DNA from: a candidate division Zixibacteria bacterium SM23_73_3
Lineage (GTDB): Bacteria > Zixibacteria > MSB-5A5 > SM1-73
Direction: 5' to 3'
DNA length: 44,959 nucleotides
Assembly: GCA_001304155.1 (NCBI GenBank)
Contig: LJUX01000004.1
Location: forward strand, 1 to 44,959
In this document: piece after piece, positions 32,410 to 41,111 of the stretch
How the letters are laid out: each line of letters opens with the position of its first letter
Numbering within the stretch: position 1 is the first letter of the stretch
The notes under the pieces: generated by a model
Told to the model about the DNA's origin: nothing
What the model saw: only the letters and a program-made list of their open reading frames with translations
Databases searched by the model: none
Made by a program: the position numbers and the translations under genes

Positions 32410-33732
32410 TCATTTGGTTTGTTTATTTGAATCTTCTTTTCCAATCTCCTGGGCAGAAATGGTCTCTTCTTTTATCTTCGCATTTTGGAGAAGAAAATCT
32501 AAGACCTTCTTCTCCAGAAGGTCTTCTTTTATCCTTTTGATCTGGGAAGGATTTTCTAAAAGCCTTTTCGCCTCCTCGATTTTCATCTTATAATCATGGG
32601 CAAAATCCTCAAACCAGGTCTCCATATCCTCCTTGGTCACTTGAATGTTCTCTTTTTCTGCAATCTGGTGAAAAAGGAGGTCCCATCTTATATGACCTAT
32701 GGCTATATCCTTATGTTCTTCTCGAATCTTCTTTTCATCCACTTTCTGGTATTTTCGTTTTAAATCCTTTACCAACGAATCCATGTAGAAGTTGAAAAGG
32801 GTATCCGGGACCTCAAAGGCGTTGCGCTTTATTAACTTATTGATCAATTCGTTTTTTACTTCCGCCTCTGCGTCCTTTTGAGTTCTTTTGACCAGACCTT
32901 CTTTTATCTTATTTTTCAGTTGAGCAAGGGTGTTATACCCTCCTACGGTTTTGGCAAAATGGTCATTGGCCTCAGGCAAAACCTTTTCCTTTACCTCCTT
33001 GATTGAAATCTGATATCTCACTTTCTTCCCCGCCAGTTTCTTGTTGTGAAAGGAAGGAACATAGTCCACCTCAAATTCTTTCTTCTGTCCAGCTTTTACA
33101 CCCACTAAAGCTTCCTGAAATTCCTTAATCATGTTATGAGGATCTAAGAAAAGCGCATGATTTTTTAGCCTGTCCTCCTTACCTTCTTGATATTTGGCCA
33201 GATCCACTACCAGATGATCATAGAGTTTAGCTTCCCTTTGCACCGGATGAAGCTCGGCAAAGTCTTCTCTCAGAAAGTTTAAAGATTGCTCCACGGCTTT
33301 GTCCGTTACCTCCCTAACCCTTTTCATCGCTTCCAGACCTGTGTAGTTTTTAACCTCCACCTCTGGTTTGATTTCGAATTCAGCTTCGAACTTCAGGGGA
33401 GTTCCCTCCTTAAACTGAATTCCCTTCACCTCCGGCAGGCAGATGGGAGAAAGATTGGCTTCCTTTACCGCATCCTCATACGCTTTTGGCACCAGCGATT
33501 CCAAAACCTCCTCCTTGATCTCCTTCTGGTAGCGAAGCTTCACCAGATGCATTGGCGCCTTGCCCTTGCGGAAACCCGGGATTTTGGAATGGTTCTGATA
33601 TTTCTCATACACAGCCTCGAACTCATCATCCACCGCCTCTTTGGGCACTTCAATCTCCAGAGTTCTTTTCCATCCCCTCCCCTCCTGCACGGACATGCTT
33701 AATTTCTTTTCTTCGTTATCTGATGGGGTCAA
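32410..33732 (-). CDS. tig: Trigger factor (ribosome-bound chaperone / peptidyl-prolyl isomerase)
   Basis: About 440 residues. The N-terminal ribosome-binding domain carries the signature [11 protein letters not shown] (GFRxGK). The middle PPIase-like domain is near 160-250, here with [13 protein letters not shown] and [18 protein letters not shown]; a C-terminal helical arm domain follows. The start is set by a strong AAGGAG: the TTG at 33732 lies five bases after it and gives [19 protein letters not shown] at 33774 and an ATG at 33696 are alternatives with poorer sites. It is the first protein gene after tRNA-Leu, followed by clpP. Confidence 0.95.
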   Translation of the reverse strand: MTPSDNEEKKLSMSVQEGRGWKRTLEIEVPKEAVDDEFEAVYEKYQNHSKIPGFRKGKAPMHLVKLRYQKEIKEEVLESLVPKAYEDAVKEANLSPICLPEVKGIQFKEGTPLKFEAEFEIKPEVEVKNYTGLEAMKRVREVTDKAVEQSLNFLREDFAELHPVQREAKLYDHLVVDLAKYQEGKEDRLKNHALFLDPHNMIKEFQEALVGVKAGQKKEFEVDYVPSFHNKKLAGKKVRYQISIKEVKEKVLPEANDHFAKTVGGYNTLAQLKNKIKEGLVKRTQKDAEAEVKNELINKLIKRNAFEVPDTLFNFYMDSLVKDLKRKYQKVDEKKIREEHKDIAIGHIRWDLLFHQIAEKENIQVTKEDMETWFEDFAHDYKMKIEEAKRLLENPSQIKRIKEDLLEKKVLDFLLQNAKIKEETISAQEIGKEDSNKQTK

Positions 33733-33810
33733 GTTATCTCCTTTTTCAATTGGCAGATTGCAGTCTTCAGTCAACAGTTTTCGGTCTTCCGTAATCTGTT
33801 AGTCCTTAAG

Positions 33811-33894
33811 TGCGGACGGGGAGACTCGAACTCCCACGGTCTTTCGACCAACAGCTCCTAAGGCTGTCGTGTATGCCAGTTTCACCACGTCCGC
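33811..33894 (-). tRNA. tRNA-Leu (TAG)
   Basis: An 84-nt class II tRNA with acceptor GCGGACG / CGTCCGC and discriminator A. The anticodon arm is ACAGC-CTTAGGA-GCTGT (anticodon TAG, reading CUN). It has a long variable arm, TGGTCGAAAGACCG, and T-arm GGGAGTTCGAGTCTCCC. CCA is not encoded. It lies 78 bp upstream of tig and may be co-transcribed with it. Confidence 0.97.
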
Positions 33895-34407
33895 TTTCAC
33901 AAGTGAATAACTTAACAAAAATTGTTCCAAAATCAAGCCTAAAATTAGTGCTTTTGTATAAAGCGCAGTCGCATATACGAAGTTTGAGAGCCATAAGGTT
34001 GATCCAGAGTAACCGGGGACGAGCAGAATGTTCCCCAGAGAAAAGTTTGACGCTGGGCAAGGTGTCCTTTCCTTCAACACCCCGCCTGTGACGGGGGGAC
34101 GAAGTGCAGGACCGAAAGGGTAGGATGAACCCAGCCTACGAACTCATTACAGGATCAATATCATTTATCGACAAGAACGGTGAATGGCACAACCATGAAC
34201 AGTTCGCCCTTTTCACATTTTGCTAAAGCAAGGAATGCAAAAATGGGCTTTGAAAACTCTATTGGCATGGCTAAATGCCCTTCAGAGTGGACCCCTAACT
34301 TACACCTTGGCAAGTCTTCATGGTTTGAGAGCCGAGCCATAAAGGCTCGGCTACGCGACTTTTTGCCCAAAAACGTATAACGGTGCCTCATCTCAAATGT
34401 TAAAAAC
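33895..34407. other. Gene-free stretch between tRNA-Leu and the glcF-like gene
   Basis: About 510 bp between divergent units. It holds a short hairpin ccccg-cctgtga-cgggg near 34080 and the palindrome at 34330. No protein gene is supportable; the many overlapping short frames lack ribosome-binding sites. Confidence 0.45.
34330..34352. repeat. Palindrome AGCCGAGCC-ATAAA-GGCTCGGCT
   Basis: Perfect 9-bp arms with a 5-nt loop, followed on the plus strand by acgcgacttttt. It may be a small dispersed repeat or a terminator of an unseen transcript. No gene precedes it on that strand. Confidence 0.5.
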
Positions 34408-34435
34408 TTGACAAGCCAGACTCTACAATTATATT
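34408..34435 (+). promoter_or_regulatory. Promoter of the glcF-like gene
   Basis: TTGACA at 34408-34413, a 16-nt spacer and TATATT at 34430-34435. Transcription would begin near 34442, which favours the ATG at 34475 over the one at 34451 as start. Confidence 0.6.
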
Positions 34436-34474
34436 CCAAAGAGCCGTATTATGAAAGATGAAAGGAAAGGGAAT

Positions 34475-35743
34475 ATGCAAAAGGATCATAAACATATAGC
34501 TTCCAGAGAAGATGAACTTCTTAAATGTTTGAAATGTGGCACCTGTCTTTCCGTGTGTCCGGTATACGCAGAGACAAGATATGAGCCGGCTGCACCCCGG
34601 GGTAGAATGGCTTTAATTGAGGCAGTAAACAAAGGTGAACTGGAGTTGAGTGAGGTTTTTCGCAAAAAGATAAATGTCTGTTTGAACTGCAAATCCTGCG
34701 TGGAGGCGTGTCCCAGCCAGGTGAGGGCGGATGATCTGATACTGTGCGCCAGAGCAGATTTAGTGGAGGCGGGGAAGTTCACCTTGCTGGAAAGATTGAT
34801 CTTCCGATTCTTCTTGAAGAGAGGCAGGCTCTTACCTCCAGTGGCAAGATGGGCCACCTTTGCTGGAAGAATAGCCAATAAGATTCTGCCGGCTAAAAAT
34901 CCCTTAACTCTGTTCCTGCCTTTCCCGGATGGTTGGAAGGAGAGGATCTATCCCAGGATCGCCAAAAAACCTTTGAGAAAAAGGGTGCCAGAGGTAGTGA
35001 GTGTAAAAAATCCAAGGATGAGGGTGGGCTACTTTTACGGATGCGGTACTAATATGGTTTATCCCGAGGTGGGTGAGGCTCTGATAAAAGTGCTAACTCA
35101 TAATGATATTGAAGTGGTAATACCCAAAGGGCAGATATGCTGTGCCACTTCCATCTACAATTCGGGTGATTTCAAGACCGGAGTCAAACATGCCAAAAGG
35201 AATTTGAAAGTTTTCAAAGATGCAAAGGTGGACTGCATTGTGGTTAATTGTGCCTCCGGGGGATTGACTTTAAAAAAGGAATACAAGGAACTTCTGGGAG
35301 TCAACTTTGATATCCCAACTTATGACATCTCGGAATTCTTAATCAACGTCATAGACATGAAAAAGGATTTCAAGCCACCGGAGAAAGAGATTGTCATTAC
35401 CTATCATGATCCCTGCCATTTGAATCGAGGGCAGGGAATAAAGGACGAACCCAGAAAAATTTTGAAGCAACTGCCCGGAGTTAAATTCATTGAAATGGCT
35501 GAGTCGGACAGATGCTGTGGAGGAGGAGGATCGTTTAATTTGAAATATTACCCCATCTCCAAGGGGATAATGGAATACAAACTGGAAAATATGGAATCAA
35601 TCGACCCCGATTTTCTGGTTAGCGGTTGTCCTGGCTGTATGATGCGGTTCGAAGAAACCTTTCTTCAGGGGAAAATGAGACAAAAGGTTAAACACCCCAT
35701 CCAACTCTTAGCCGATGCCTATCCCGATGGTAAAAACCAGTAA
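34475..35743 (+). CDS. glcF: GlcF/HdrD-like (Fe-S)-binding oxidoreductase subunit
   Basis: A 422-residue Fe-S protein of the glycolate oxidase iron-sulfur subunit / heterodisulfide reductase D type. The N-terminal 2[4Fe-4S] motifs are CLKCGTCLSVCP (near 18) and CLNCKSCVEACP (near 70). Two CCG domains follow. The first (GYFYGCG ... ICCATSIYNSGD ... VVNCASGGL) has CASG where CxxC is common. The second is complete (DPCHLNRG ... DRCCGGGGSF ... SGCPGCMM). It would pass electrons from a flavin dehydrogenase (GlcD-like, not in this window) to a carrier. The start at 34475 has GGAAAGGGAAT before it and fits the promoter. The electron donor is unknown. Confidence 0.85.
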   Translation: MQKDHKHIASREDELLKCLKCGTCLSVCPVYAETRYEPAAPRGRMALIEAVNKGELELSEVFRKKINVCLNCKSCVEACPSQVRADDLILCARADLVEAGKFTLLERLIFRFFLKRGRLLPPVARWATFAGRIANKILPAKNPLTLFLPFPDGWKERIYPRIAKKPLRKRVPEVVSVKNPRMRVGYFYGCGTNMVYPEVGEALIKVLTHNDIEVVIPKGQICCATSIYNSGDFKTGVKHAKRNLKVFKDAKVDCIVVNCASGGLTLKKEYKELLGVNFDIPTYDISEFLINVIDMKKDFKPPEKEIVITYHDPCHLNRGQGIKDEPRKILKQLPGVKFIEMAESDRCCGGGGSFNLKYYPISKGIMEYKLENMESIDPDFLVSGCPGCMMRFEETFLQGKMRQKVKHPIQLLADAYPDGKNQ

Positions 35744-35801
35744 ACTTGGCTTGAATAGAATTGTTTTTTAAACTTTATTTGTTCATCATATCTTATCCAT
35801 C

Positions 35802-37007
35802 TTGAAGAAATTGAACAGCCTTCAACTTCTGAGAAAACCCACCACTTTATTCTTCCTTGCAGTCCTTCAGATATTTCCTTTTCTTTTTTTCTGTTCAATT
35901 GCCCATATACCACCAGGTCAGACCTCCAAATTCGTGCTGAACCTGATAGTTGATGAGATGTCGGAGGAGAACGAGGAGAGGGGGGGAGTAATACGGACAA
36001 ACGCCGATTTCGACGAGAAAAACAGAAATGCAAAAGGCAATCCCTTATTTGATTATCAACCAGACGAAAAGCTGGGTCACAGTATCACACAAGACGATCC
36101 CAATTTAAAGGATGCATCGCTTTCAATACATGGAAAATCCGGGAGAGGGAAATGGAGACTTATCTTCCCTCAGAACATAATGGTATGGAGAAAGAAAAGT
36201 GATGATAAGTATGAGGAACTGATCTCCTCCCGGTTCTCGGATGAGATGGAAATCCCCTTCTCTTGCCAATTGAAGGTAGAAGGGATAAGAGGGAGTCAGG
36301 TTAAAAATGACGTGAAGATTGTGGCGGAGTTTGTTCCTGCTGGCTCAAAAGAGGCTTTTAAGGATTCAGTTTTTCTCACCGTTCTGGAGACAAAATTTGT
36401 AGTGACCTTTGATGATGGACCACTTCCGGAAAAAACGGAAAAGATAGTGAGGGCACTCAAGAATTTCTATTATGACGGCGAACCGATAAGGACGGCTTTT
36501 TTTCAGGTGGGAACCAAAATCCGAAAATTCGCAGATCTGACCCGGTTCGTCGATCAGAGCGGACATCTGATATTCAACCGGGCTCTTACTCTTGAACGTC
36601 AGCCGCGTAGCAGGATGAACGCACAACAAGTCGAGAGCCATATCCTTCTGTGGGAGGAAGAAATTTATAAGGCACTCGGCAGAAAGCCAGAGAGGGTCAT
36701 CCGGAGCAGGTTTTTGACGAAGGACGGTCGATTTGAAAAAGAACTTGAGAAACTGGGCGTCAGAATCTGCGGAGGCGAGCTTACCTTTGATTTCCGCGCT
36801 CCATCGGTGGAGATACTCAAAAATAGAACAGAAAAGATCCTTGAGGGCTGGAACACTGAGCAGAACCCACAGCTACACCCATATCCGGCCATTTTGATCT
36901 TCCACGAGTTCCCCGAGGTGACCTATAACCATATCGGGGAGATCATCAGCTATTTGCAAGATCGTGGATTTCTGTTGGTGAATTTTGATTTAGATCTGGC
37001 ATATTAG
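35802..37007 (+). CDS. Exported polysaccharide-deacetylase-like protein, metal-binding His motif lost
   Basis: A 401-residue protein with a signal peptide or anchor (about 15-38, TTLFFLAVLQIFPFLFFCSI). A beta-rich N-terminal region of about 150 residues is unrecognised. The C-terminal NodB-like domain has motif 1 TFDDGP at 202-207, with both Asp kept. Motif 2, normally GHEIGNHTxxH, is GHLIFNRALTL (254-264): Arg260 and Leu264 replace the two zinc-binding His. Late motifs are also weak (AILIFHEFPE near 365). It is probably not an active deacetylase and may bind carbohydrate instead. The TTG start lacks a strong ribosome-binding site. It is downstream of the glcF-like gene but functionally unlinked as far as can be seen. 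Confidence 0.7.
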   Translation: MKKLNSLQLLRKPTTLFFLAVLQIFPFLFFCSIAHIPPGQTSKFVLNLIVDEMSEENEERGGVIRTNADFDEKNRNAKGNPLFDYQPDEKLGHSITQDDPNLKDASLSIHGKSGRGKWRLIFPQNIMVWRKKSDDKYEELISSRFSDEMEIPFSCQLKVEGIRGSQVKNDVKIVAEFVPAGSKEAFKDSVFLTVLETKFVVTFDDGPLPEKTEKIVRALKNFYYDGEPIRTAFFQVGTKIRKFADLTRFVDQSGHLIFNRALTLERQPRSRMNAQQVESHILLWEEEIYKALGRKPERVIRSRFLTKDGRFEKELEKLGVRICGGELTFDFRAPSVEILKNRTEKILEGWNTEQNPQLHPYPAILIFHEFPEVTYNHIGEIISYLQDRGFLLVNFDLDLAY

Positions 37008-37111
37008 ATTGGGCAGATTTTGGTATTTACTGTCTTATGGTTTTGTCCGCATTTCAAAGTCGGCTGTCTGCCCCAAAAATATCCCACTGTTGGTAACGGA
37101 CGAGAGAAGAT

Positions 37112-37183
37112 GTAGGGGCGATTAATGAATCGCCCCTACTCAGAGATTGCTTCGTCCCACCTTTAGCGGGACTCACAATGACA
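37112..37183. repeat. Composite repeat: GTAGGGGCGATT palindrome plus half of the 12043-type element
   Basis: Perfect 12-bp arms gtaggggcgatt (37112-37123) and aatcgcccctac (37128-37139) are followed directly by agagattgcttcg...gcgggactcacaatgaca (37142-37183). That second part matches the right half of the 119-bp element at 12043-12161. The left half is missing. The remainder of the gap between 37008 and 37369 shows no gene. Confidence 0.65.
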
Positions 37184-37369
37184 AATTATTGTAATATTAC
37201 GTAGGAAACGATGTATCAATACCGGCAAGATAAATATTTCCAAGCCTGGATGGGATGAGCCCGTAACTTATAAAAAAATATCTAATTTTTCCCTTGCCTG
37301 TTTAATCAAATAGTTGTTCATTATGGAAAGTTTTGAGTAATACTTGCAGGTATAATTTAAACTGGCGAA

Positions 37370-37885
37370 TTGGCTTTGAGTCGCAGAACAAAAAAATCGC
37401 AACTTTTCATTTCAGTATTCCTCCTTTTGATCCTGTTTGAATGCGGGGAAAATCCTCACCAGGGCAATCAGAATAACGATTTTGATTTTAATCTTCCCGA
37501 TTTGGATGGAAAGATTCATGGCATGAAGGATTTCAAAGGACAGATACTGGTGCTAAACTTTTGGGCTACCTGGTGTCCTCCCTGCTTAGAGGAGGTGCCC
37601 AAACTGAATGATCTATACGATAGATACAAAAACAGAGGGGTTCAGGTGATCGGGATCGCTCTGGACAAGGACAGCCTGGAGGTGATGGAGCCATTTGTGA
37701 AAAGAAGTAAAATCAGCTATCCCGTTCTCGTAGGCAACCAAGAAGTTATCTTTAGCTTAAAAAATTTCAAAGGCGTGCCCGCCACTCTCCTTTTCGATCA
37801 GGAAGGGAAAATTCGCAAAAGGTTTGACGGCTCCTTTGACCTGGAGCAACTGGAGGAGAGTTTGCAATTACTACTTGAGGATTAA
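37370..37885 (+). CDS. TlpA-like thioredoxin, probable lipoprotein
   Basis: A 171-residue TlpA/ResA-type protein. The N-terminus is a hydrophobic stretch ending in Cys (FISVFLLLILFECGEN; the residue before Cys is Glu, so the lipobox is imperfect). The thioredoxin fold follows: FNLPDLDGKIHGMKDFKG near 40, active site FWATWCPPC near 65-73, GIALDKD near 100 and cis-Pro GVPATLLFD near 138. CPPC is the classical TlpA active site. The TTG start is followed by a second TTG two codons on. A TATAAT at 37351 could be its -10 box, but no matching -35 is clear. It stands alone between repeats. Confidence 0.82.
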   Translation: MALSRRTKKSQLFISVFLLLILFECGENPHQGNQNNDFDFNLPDLDGKIHGMKDFKGQILVLNFWATWCPPCLEEVPKLNDLYDRYKNRGVQVIGIALDKDSLEVMEPFVKRSKISYPVLVGNQEVIFSLKNFKGVPATLLFDQEGKIRKRFDGSFDLEQLEESLQLLLED

Positions 37886-37915
37886 GAAAGACAATTAAGT
37901 GAACAATTCAAAAAA

Positions 37916-38000
37916 CCTCTCCCCCTTCGTTCCCCTTCAGGGTGAATCCTTCGGGGCGAACCCCTCTCCATTTCATGGAGAGAGGGATAGGGGGTGAGGT
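37916..38000. repeat. CTCTCC-family repeat, longest copy
   Basis: Core ctctccat-ttc-atggagag with extended flanks (cctctccccc ... gggggtgagg), the best copy of this family in the window. It lies 31 bp after the TlpA-like gene and could terminate it. Confidence 0.6.
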
Positions 38001-38093
38001 AAAAACCGCCAAAGTTTTCTTTTTGTAGCAAAAATAAACTCATGCATTAGCAACTATTTAGAGAAGACCCAATAAACACAAGAGGTGTAATAT

Positions 38094-39272
38094 ATGAAAT
38101 CAAAATACAAATTCTCCACGCTTGCCATTCATGCCGGGGAGGAGGATTCTCCTTTGGGAGCGGTGACCACCCCCATATATCAGACTTCCACTTTTGCTTT
38201 CAAAAATACGGCAGAGGTGATAGAGTATCAGAAAGGAGATTCCTCCAAATATCTTTATACCAGATATGGGAATCCTACTTTAAAAACGGTCGAGGAGAAG
38301 ATGGCGGCACTGGAGGGCGGGGAGGCCGGCTTGTTGGTTTCCTCCGGCATGGCGGCTGTTTCCACAACAGCATTAACTTTGGTCTCTTCCGGAGAGGAGA
38401 TAATCAGCACCGAGCCGGTTTACGGAGGGACTTTTCATCTGTTCAAAGAGGTCTTTCCCAAACTGGGCATCGTTGTTAATTTCGTCGATCCGGAAAAGAT
38501 AGAGCAGGTAGAACTTTTGCTAAAGGCAAATACCAAACTCTTCTTCTGCGAGACGCCCACCAATCCCAATCTTAAGATAGTGGACATAAGAAGGATAGTG
38601 GAGATTGCAAAGGAGAGAAGGATACCGGTGGTGGTGGACAACACCTTCGCCACCCCTTACAATCAAAATCCCCTCTCTTTAGGAGCAGACCTGGTGGTGC
38701 ACAGTGGAACCAAATATCTGGGTGGACATAGTGACTTGGTGGCAGGGGTAATTGTGGGACTAAAGAGTGTCATAGATAAAGCCATAGAAGTCATGAAGGT
38801 GCTGGGCGGCTGTATCGATCCTTTCTGTGCTTTTCTCCTTCTGCGCGGACTGAAAACACTGGGAGTGAGGGTGGAACGACAAAATCACAATGCCTCGAAG
38901 GTGGCGGAGTTTCTCTCTGGCCAGGATAAAGTTAACCGGGTATTCTATCCAGGTCTTCCTACTTCTTCCCAGCATAATTTAGCTAAAAGCCAGATGAGAG
39001 GCTTCGGGGGGATGGTCTGCTTTGAGGTGGAAGGAGGTTTAGAATCTGCCACCAAGGTGATAGACAACCTAAAGCTTTTCATCAACGCCACCAGCCTGGG
39101 TGGGGTGGAATCCTTAGCCAGCCTTCCGGTCTTAACCTCTCACTTTGGCTTCGACCAAAAAGAGCTTCAAAGAGCGGATGTCACTCCGGGGATGGTACGC
39201 CTCTCCTGTGGCATCGAGGATGAACTGGACTTAATAGAGGACTTAAGGCAAGCCTTAGAAAAGTTGGGGTGA
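38094..39272 (+). CDS. Cys/Met-metabolism PLP enzyme (cystathionine gamma-synthase / methionine gamma-lyase family)
   Basis: A 392-residue fold-type I PLP enzyme. The N-terminal TLAIHAGEE and PIYQTSTF near 28 are family signatures. YTRYGNPT near 60 supplies the phosphate contacts from the neighbouring subunit and SSGMAAVSTT near 87 the PLP phosphate turn. VVVDNTFATP near 178 holds the cofactor Asp, and the Schiff-base Lys lies in VHSGTKYLGGHSD near 200. VESLASLPVLTSHF near 335 is also typical. The family includes cystathionine gamma-synthase, cystathionine gamma-lyase, methionine gamma-lyase and O-acetylhomoserine sulfhydrylase, and the sequence alone does not separate them here. AGAGGTG precedes the ATG. 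No sulfur-metabolism partner is adjacent. Confidence 0.92.
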   Translation: MKSKYKFSTLAIHAGEEDSPLGAVTTPIYQTSTFAFKNTAEVIEYQKGDSSKYLYTRYGNPTLKTVEEKMAALEGGEAGLLVSSGMAAVSTTALTLVSSGEEIISTEPVYGGTFHLFKEVFPKLGIVVNFVDPEKIEQVELLLKANTKLFFCETPTNPNLKIVDIRRIVEIAKERRIPVVVDNTFATPYNQNPLSLGADLVVHSGTKYLGGHSDLVAGVIVGLKSVIDKAIEVMKVLGGCIDPFCAFLLLRGLKTLGVRVERQNHNASKVAEFLSGQDKVNRVFYPGLPTSSQHNLAKSQMRGFGGMVCFEVEGGLESATKVIDNLKLFINATSLGGVESLASLPVLTSHFGFDQKELQRADVTPGMVRLSCGIEDELDLIEDLRQALEKLG

Positions 39273-39356
39273 GGTTTTTTTTGATCAATTTATGGTTGCT
39301 CACAGGTGTCTCTGAAAACTTGAACGGATCAAATGCGGGTCGGAATAAAGAGGAAG

Positions 39357-39383
39357 CCAGCACCTGATTTAGTTAGGTGCTGG
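39357..39383 (+). terminator. Stem-loop CCAGCACCT / AGGTGCTGG
   Basis: Perfect 9-bp arms with a 9-nt loop, 85 bp after the PLP enzyme stop. There is no T run, so it is either a factor-dependent terminator or a repeat. The rest of the 480-bp gap up to 39752 shows no gene. Confidence 0.35.
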
Positions 39384-39752
39384 TCAGGAATCTGATGGCA
39401 ACTCCACTGGGATGATCCCATTGAATTCCTTCCACTATATTTGACTCACCAAAGATTCGATAACTGAGTCTAAAGTCCATTCTCTGAAAAAGCCGAATCC
39501 CCGGGTTTTACTCTATAGATATTAAGATTCGTTTTCACCATTGTGTTCTTTTTTCGCTCAATTTCGGTGAATTCTGTCAAATTAACTTGTGAACGCAACA
39601 TACGAAGTCGATAAACAAAAAAAGGAAATCAACTTCTTGTAGTCCTCTTATAAGTAGTCGATTCCTGTAGATTAGATTTCGATTGCTAAAGACAAAAGTA
39701 AAAAAAGGATTGCATTCGCTTTTAGGAGATCAATTATACAAACAGTGACGGC

Positions 39753-39989
39753 ATGGAAACAATAAAAAAGATGCTTTTGATTTTTGTGGTTAACACTCTG
39801 GTGATGCTTATCTCCTGGGCAGGTTTAAGCTTGATCATCTTGGGTGTCAGAGCCTTTACCAGCCCACAAGCTAGCCTGGTGAAAATACTCTCCATTCACT
39901 CATACATCGTAGTTATGTTTTGCTATGCTTTTTTACTGATCTTTGATCTTTGCGAATATTTCTCCTCCCAAGCTCAAGGTGAGAAGTGA
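39753..39989 (+). CDS. Small two-helix membrane protein
   Basis: A 78-residue protein with two hydrophobic helices (about 8-33, LLIFVVNTLVMLISWAGLSLIILGV, and 48-67, SYIVVMFCYAFLLIFDL) and short polar ends. No family is recognised. The ribosome-binding site is weak. Its stop overlaps the GTG of the next membrane protein, so the two are likely expressed and function together, perhaps as a hetero-oligomer. Coding status rests on the hydrophobic pattern and the overlap. Confidence 0.55.
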   Translation: METIKKMLLIFVVNTLVMLISWAGLSLIILGVRAFTSPQASLVKILSIHSYIVVMFCYAFLLIFDLCEYFSSQAQGEK

Positions 39990-40309
39990 AAGCCCAGATA
40001 TTAGAAAAACTGGTTAAAGGACCATTAGAACTTAGCCCAATTCTTTGTCTCGTTCTCATCCGGGTGATAAAGGTTATTGCAGTCTGTTTGATGCTCACTT
40101 TGGTCATCTGGCTTGTGTGGCTGGGGAAGTATACTTTTGGATCCTTCCTCGGGGGTGCGGCTTTGGGGTTCTTTGTCTTTTCGATTTTACGTTTCCTTAA
40201 GCGTAATTTAACCGGCCCAAAAGCCACTGAAGGTTTGAGCACAACAGATGAGGTGAGCGATCTAACTGATCCGGACAAAATCAAGCCAAAGGCTTCGATC
40301 AACGATTGA
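39986..40309 (+). CDS. Small membrane protein, coupled to the preceding gene
   Basis: A 107-residue protein starting with GTG in a GTGA overlap with the previous stop. Hydrophobic helices lie near 20-47 (LCLVLIRVIKVIAVCLMLTLVIWLVWL) and 51-70 (FGSFLGGAALGFFVFSILRF). The C-terminal ~35 residues are polar and acidic (TTDEVSDLTDPDK). No known family is recognised. The tight overlap supports a two-gene membrane unit of unknown function. Confidence 0.55.
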   Translation: MKAQILEKLVKGPLELSPILCLVLIRVIKVIAVCLMLTLVIWLVWLGKYTFGSFLGGAALGFFVFSILRFLKRNLTGPKATEGLSTTDEVSDLTDPDKIKPKASIND

Positions 40310-40520
40310 ACTTCAATAAATAACTACGATTCTTCAAGGAAATCCCCGTCACAACACCACCGGTGGGAATCAAACATGTGTTTTTCCTGGGAGGCGGGAC
40401 AGAGCAACACGGCGCGAAAAAAAACCGGGATGGGGGAGGAGAGTCCGGCGCACGGGGCTTTTGACCTACAAGCTCTTGTGGTTAAAATCAAAGTTCGCCT
40501 CCTTTTGTAAGTTATTGATA

Positions 40521-40564
40521 TTTCGACGCTCGCACCGGACTTACTGGGTGTTCTGGGCTTTCTG
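40521..40564. repeat. 44-bp direct repeat, copy A
   Basis: Starts tttcgacgctcgcaccgg and ends ttctgggctttctg. Matches 40641-40684 at 38 of 44 positions, exactly 120 bp apart. Confidence 0.7.
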
Positions 40565-40640
40565 CCAGATCGGACAGGGGTTGCAGATCTGTTCGCCAGA
40601 AAGGGACGGGGGTGTAAGTCCCCCGCGCCCCAACAGGATG

Positions 40641-40684
40641 TTTCGACGTCGGCACCGGACGTACTGGCGGTTCTGGGCTTTCTG
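40641..40684. repeat. 44-bp direct repeat, copy B
   Basis: Starts tttcgacgtcggcaccgg and ends ttctgggctttctg. Second member of the pair with 40521-40564. Confidence 0.7.
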
Positions 40685-40976
40685 GGTTTTCTGATACCCA
40701 TTTTCAAAAATTTCCATAATCTGTAATAATGTGTTCACCTTTATCCCCTTTTTACCCAGAGGGATAGGCATATCCATACATAAGTTGATAATGGTAAGAA
40801 GGGCGATCGAAGAGATTCGACTCTTTGAATATGAACATTCTTTCCTCGAACATAACTCTCCCTAATAACAGTGGAGGTATCCGGATCAACATCAAAATTG
40901 TGGTGAGATTGCCGTTTGGGGAAGCAACTGCTGCCGGGCAAGATGCCCGGCCTACGAGCTCGTGCCCCCTCAGCTT

Positions 40977-41008
40977 AATCCTCTCCCCCTAGGGGAGAGG
41001 AAAACAAA
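40977..41008. repeat. Short CTCTCC-family repeat fragment
   Basis: Contains tcctctccccctaggggagagga, a near-perfect palindrome centred on ctag. Same family as 37916-38000. Confidence 0.5.
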
Positions 41009-41070
41009 ATTCTCCCTGAGCCCCGGCGATGGCGGGATGGGAGGGAACTAAAGGGAGGGTGAAATGGTTT

Positions 41071-41104
41071 TGCAAGTAGCCCACAGCAGAGTTGTGGGCC
41101 ACCC
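41071..41104. repeat. 34-bp direct repeat, left of lipoprotein gene
   Basis: Core cccacagcagagttgtgggccaccc. Matches the copy at 42132-42165 in the same orientation (23 of the 25 core bases identical). The inner part is a hairpin, cccaca...tgtggg. Confidence 0.7.
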
Positions 41105-41111
41105 GTCACTA

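Larger units (their letters stand above)
40310..41070. other. Repeat-rich gene-free stretch
   Basis: No supportable protein gene. It contains the pair of 44-bp repeats (40521, 40641), a ggcaagatgccc hairpin near 40935, and a CTCTCC-family fragment at 40977-41008. Short frames here (for example 40541-40777, minus) translate the repeats and look spurious. Confidence 0.5.

Noticed and set aside
33799-34091. Overlapping frames on both strands across tRNA-Leu
   Set aside because: They lie over the tRNA gene and its promoter region; no protein features.
40324-40777. Minus-strand frames of 78 and 127 residues
   Set aside because: They translate the 44-bp repeats and adjacent hairpins, with low-complexity Arg/Ser/Pro sequence in alternative frames over the same bases.
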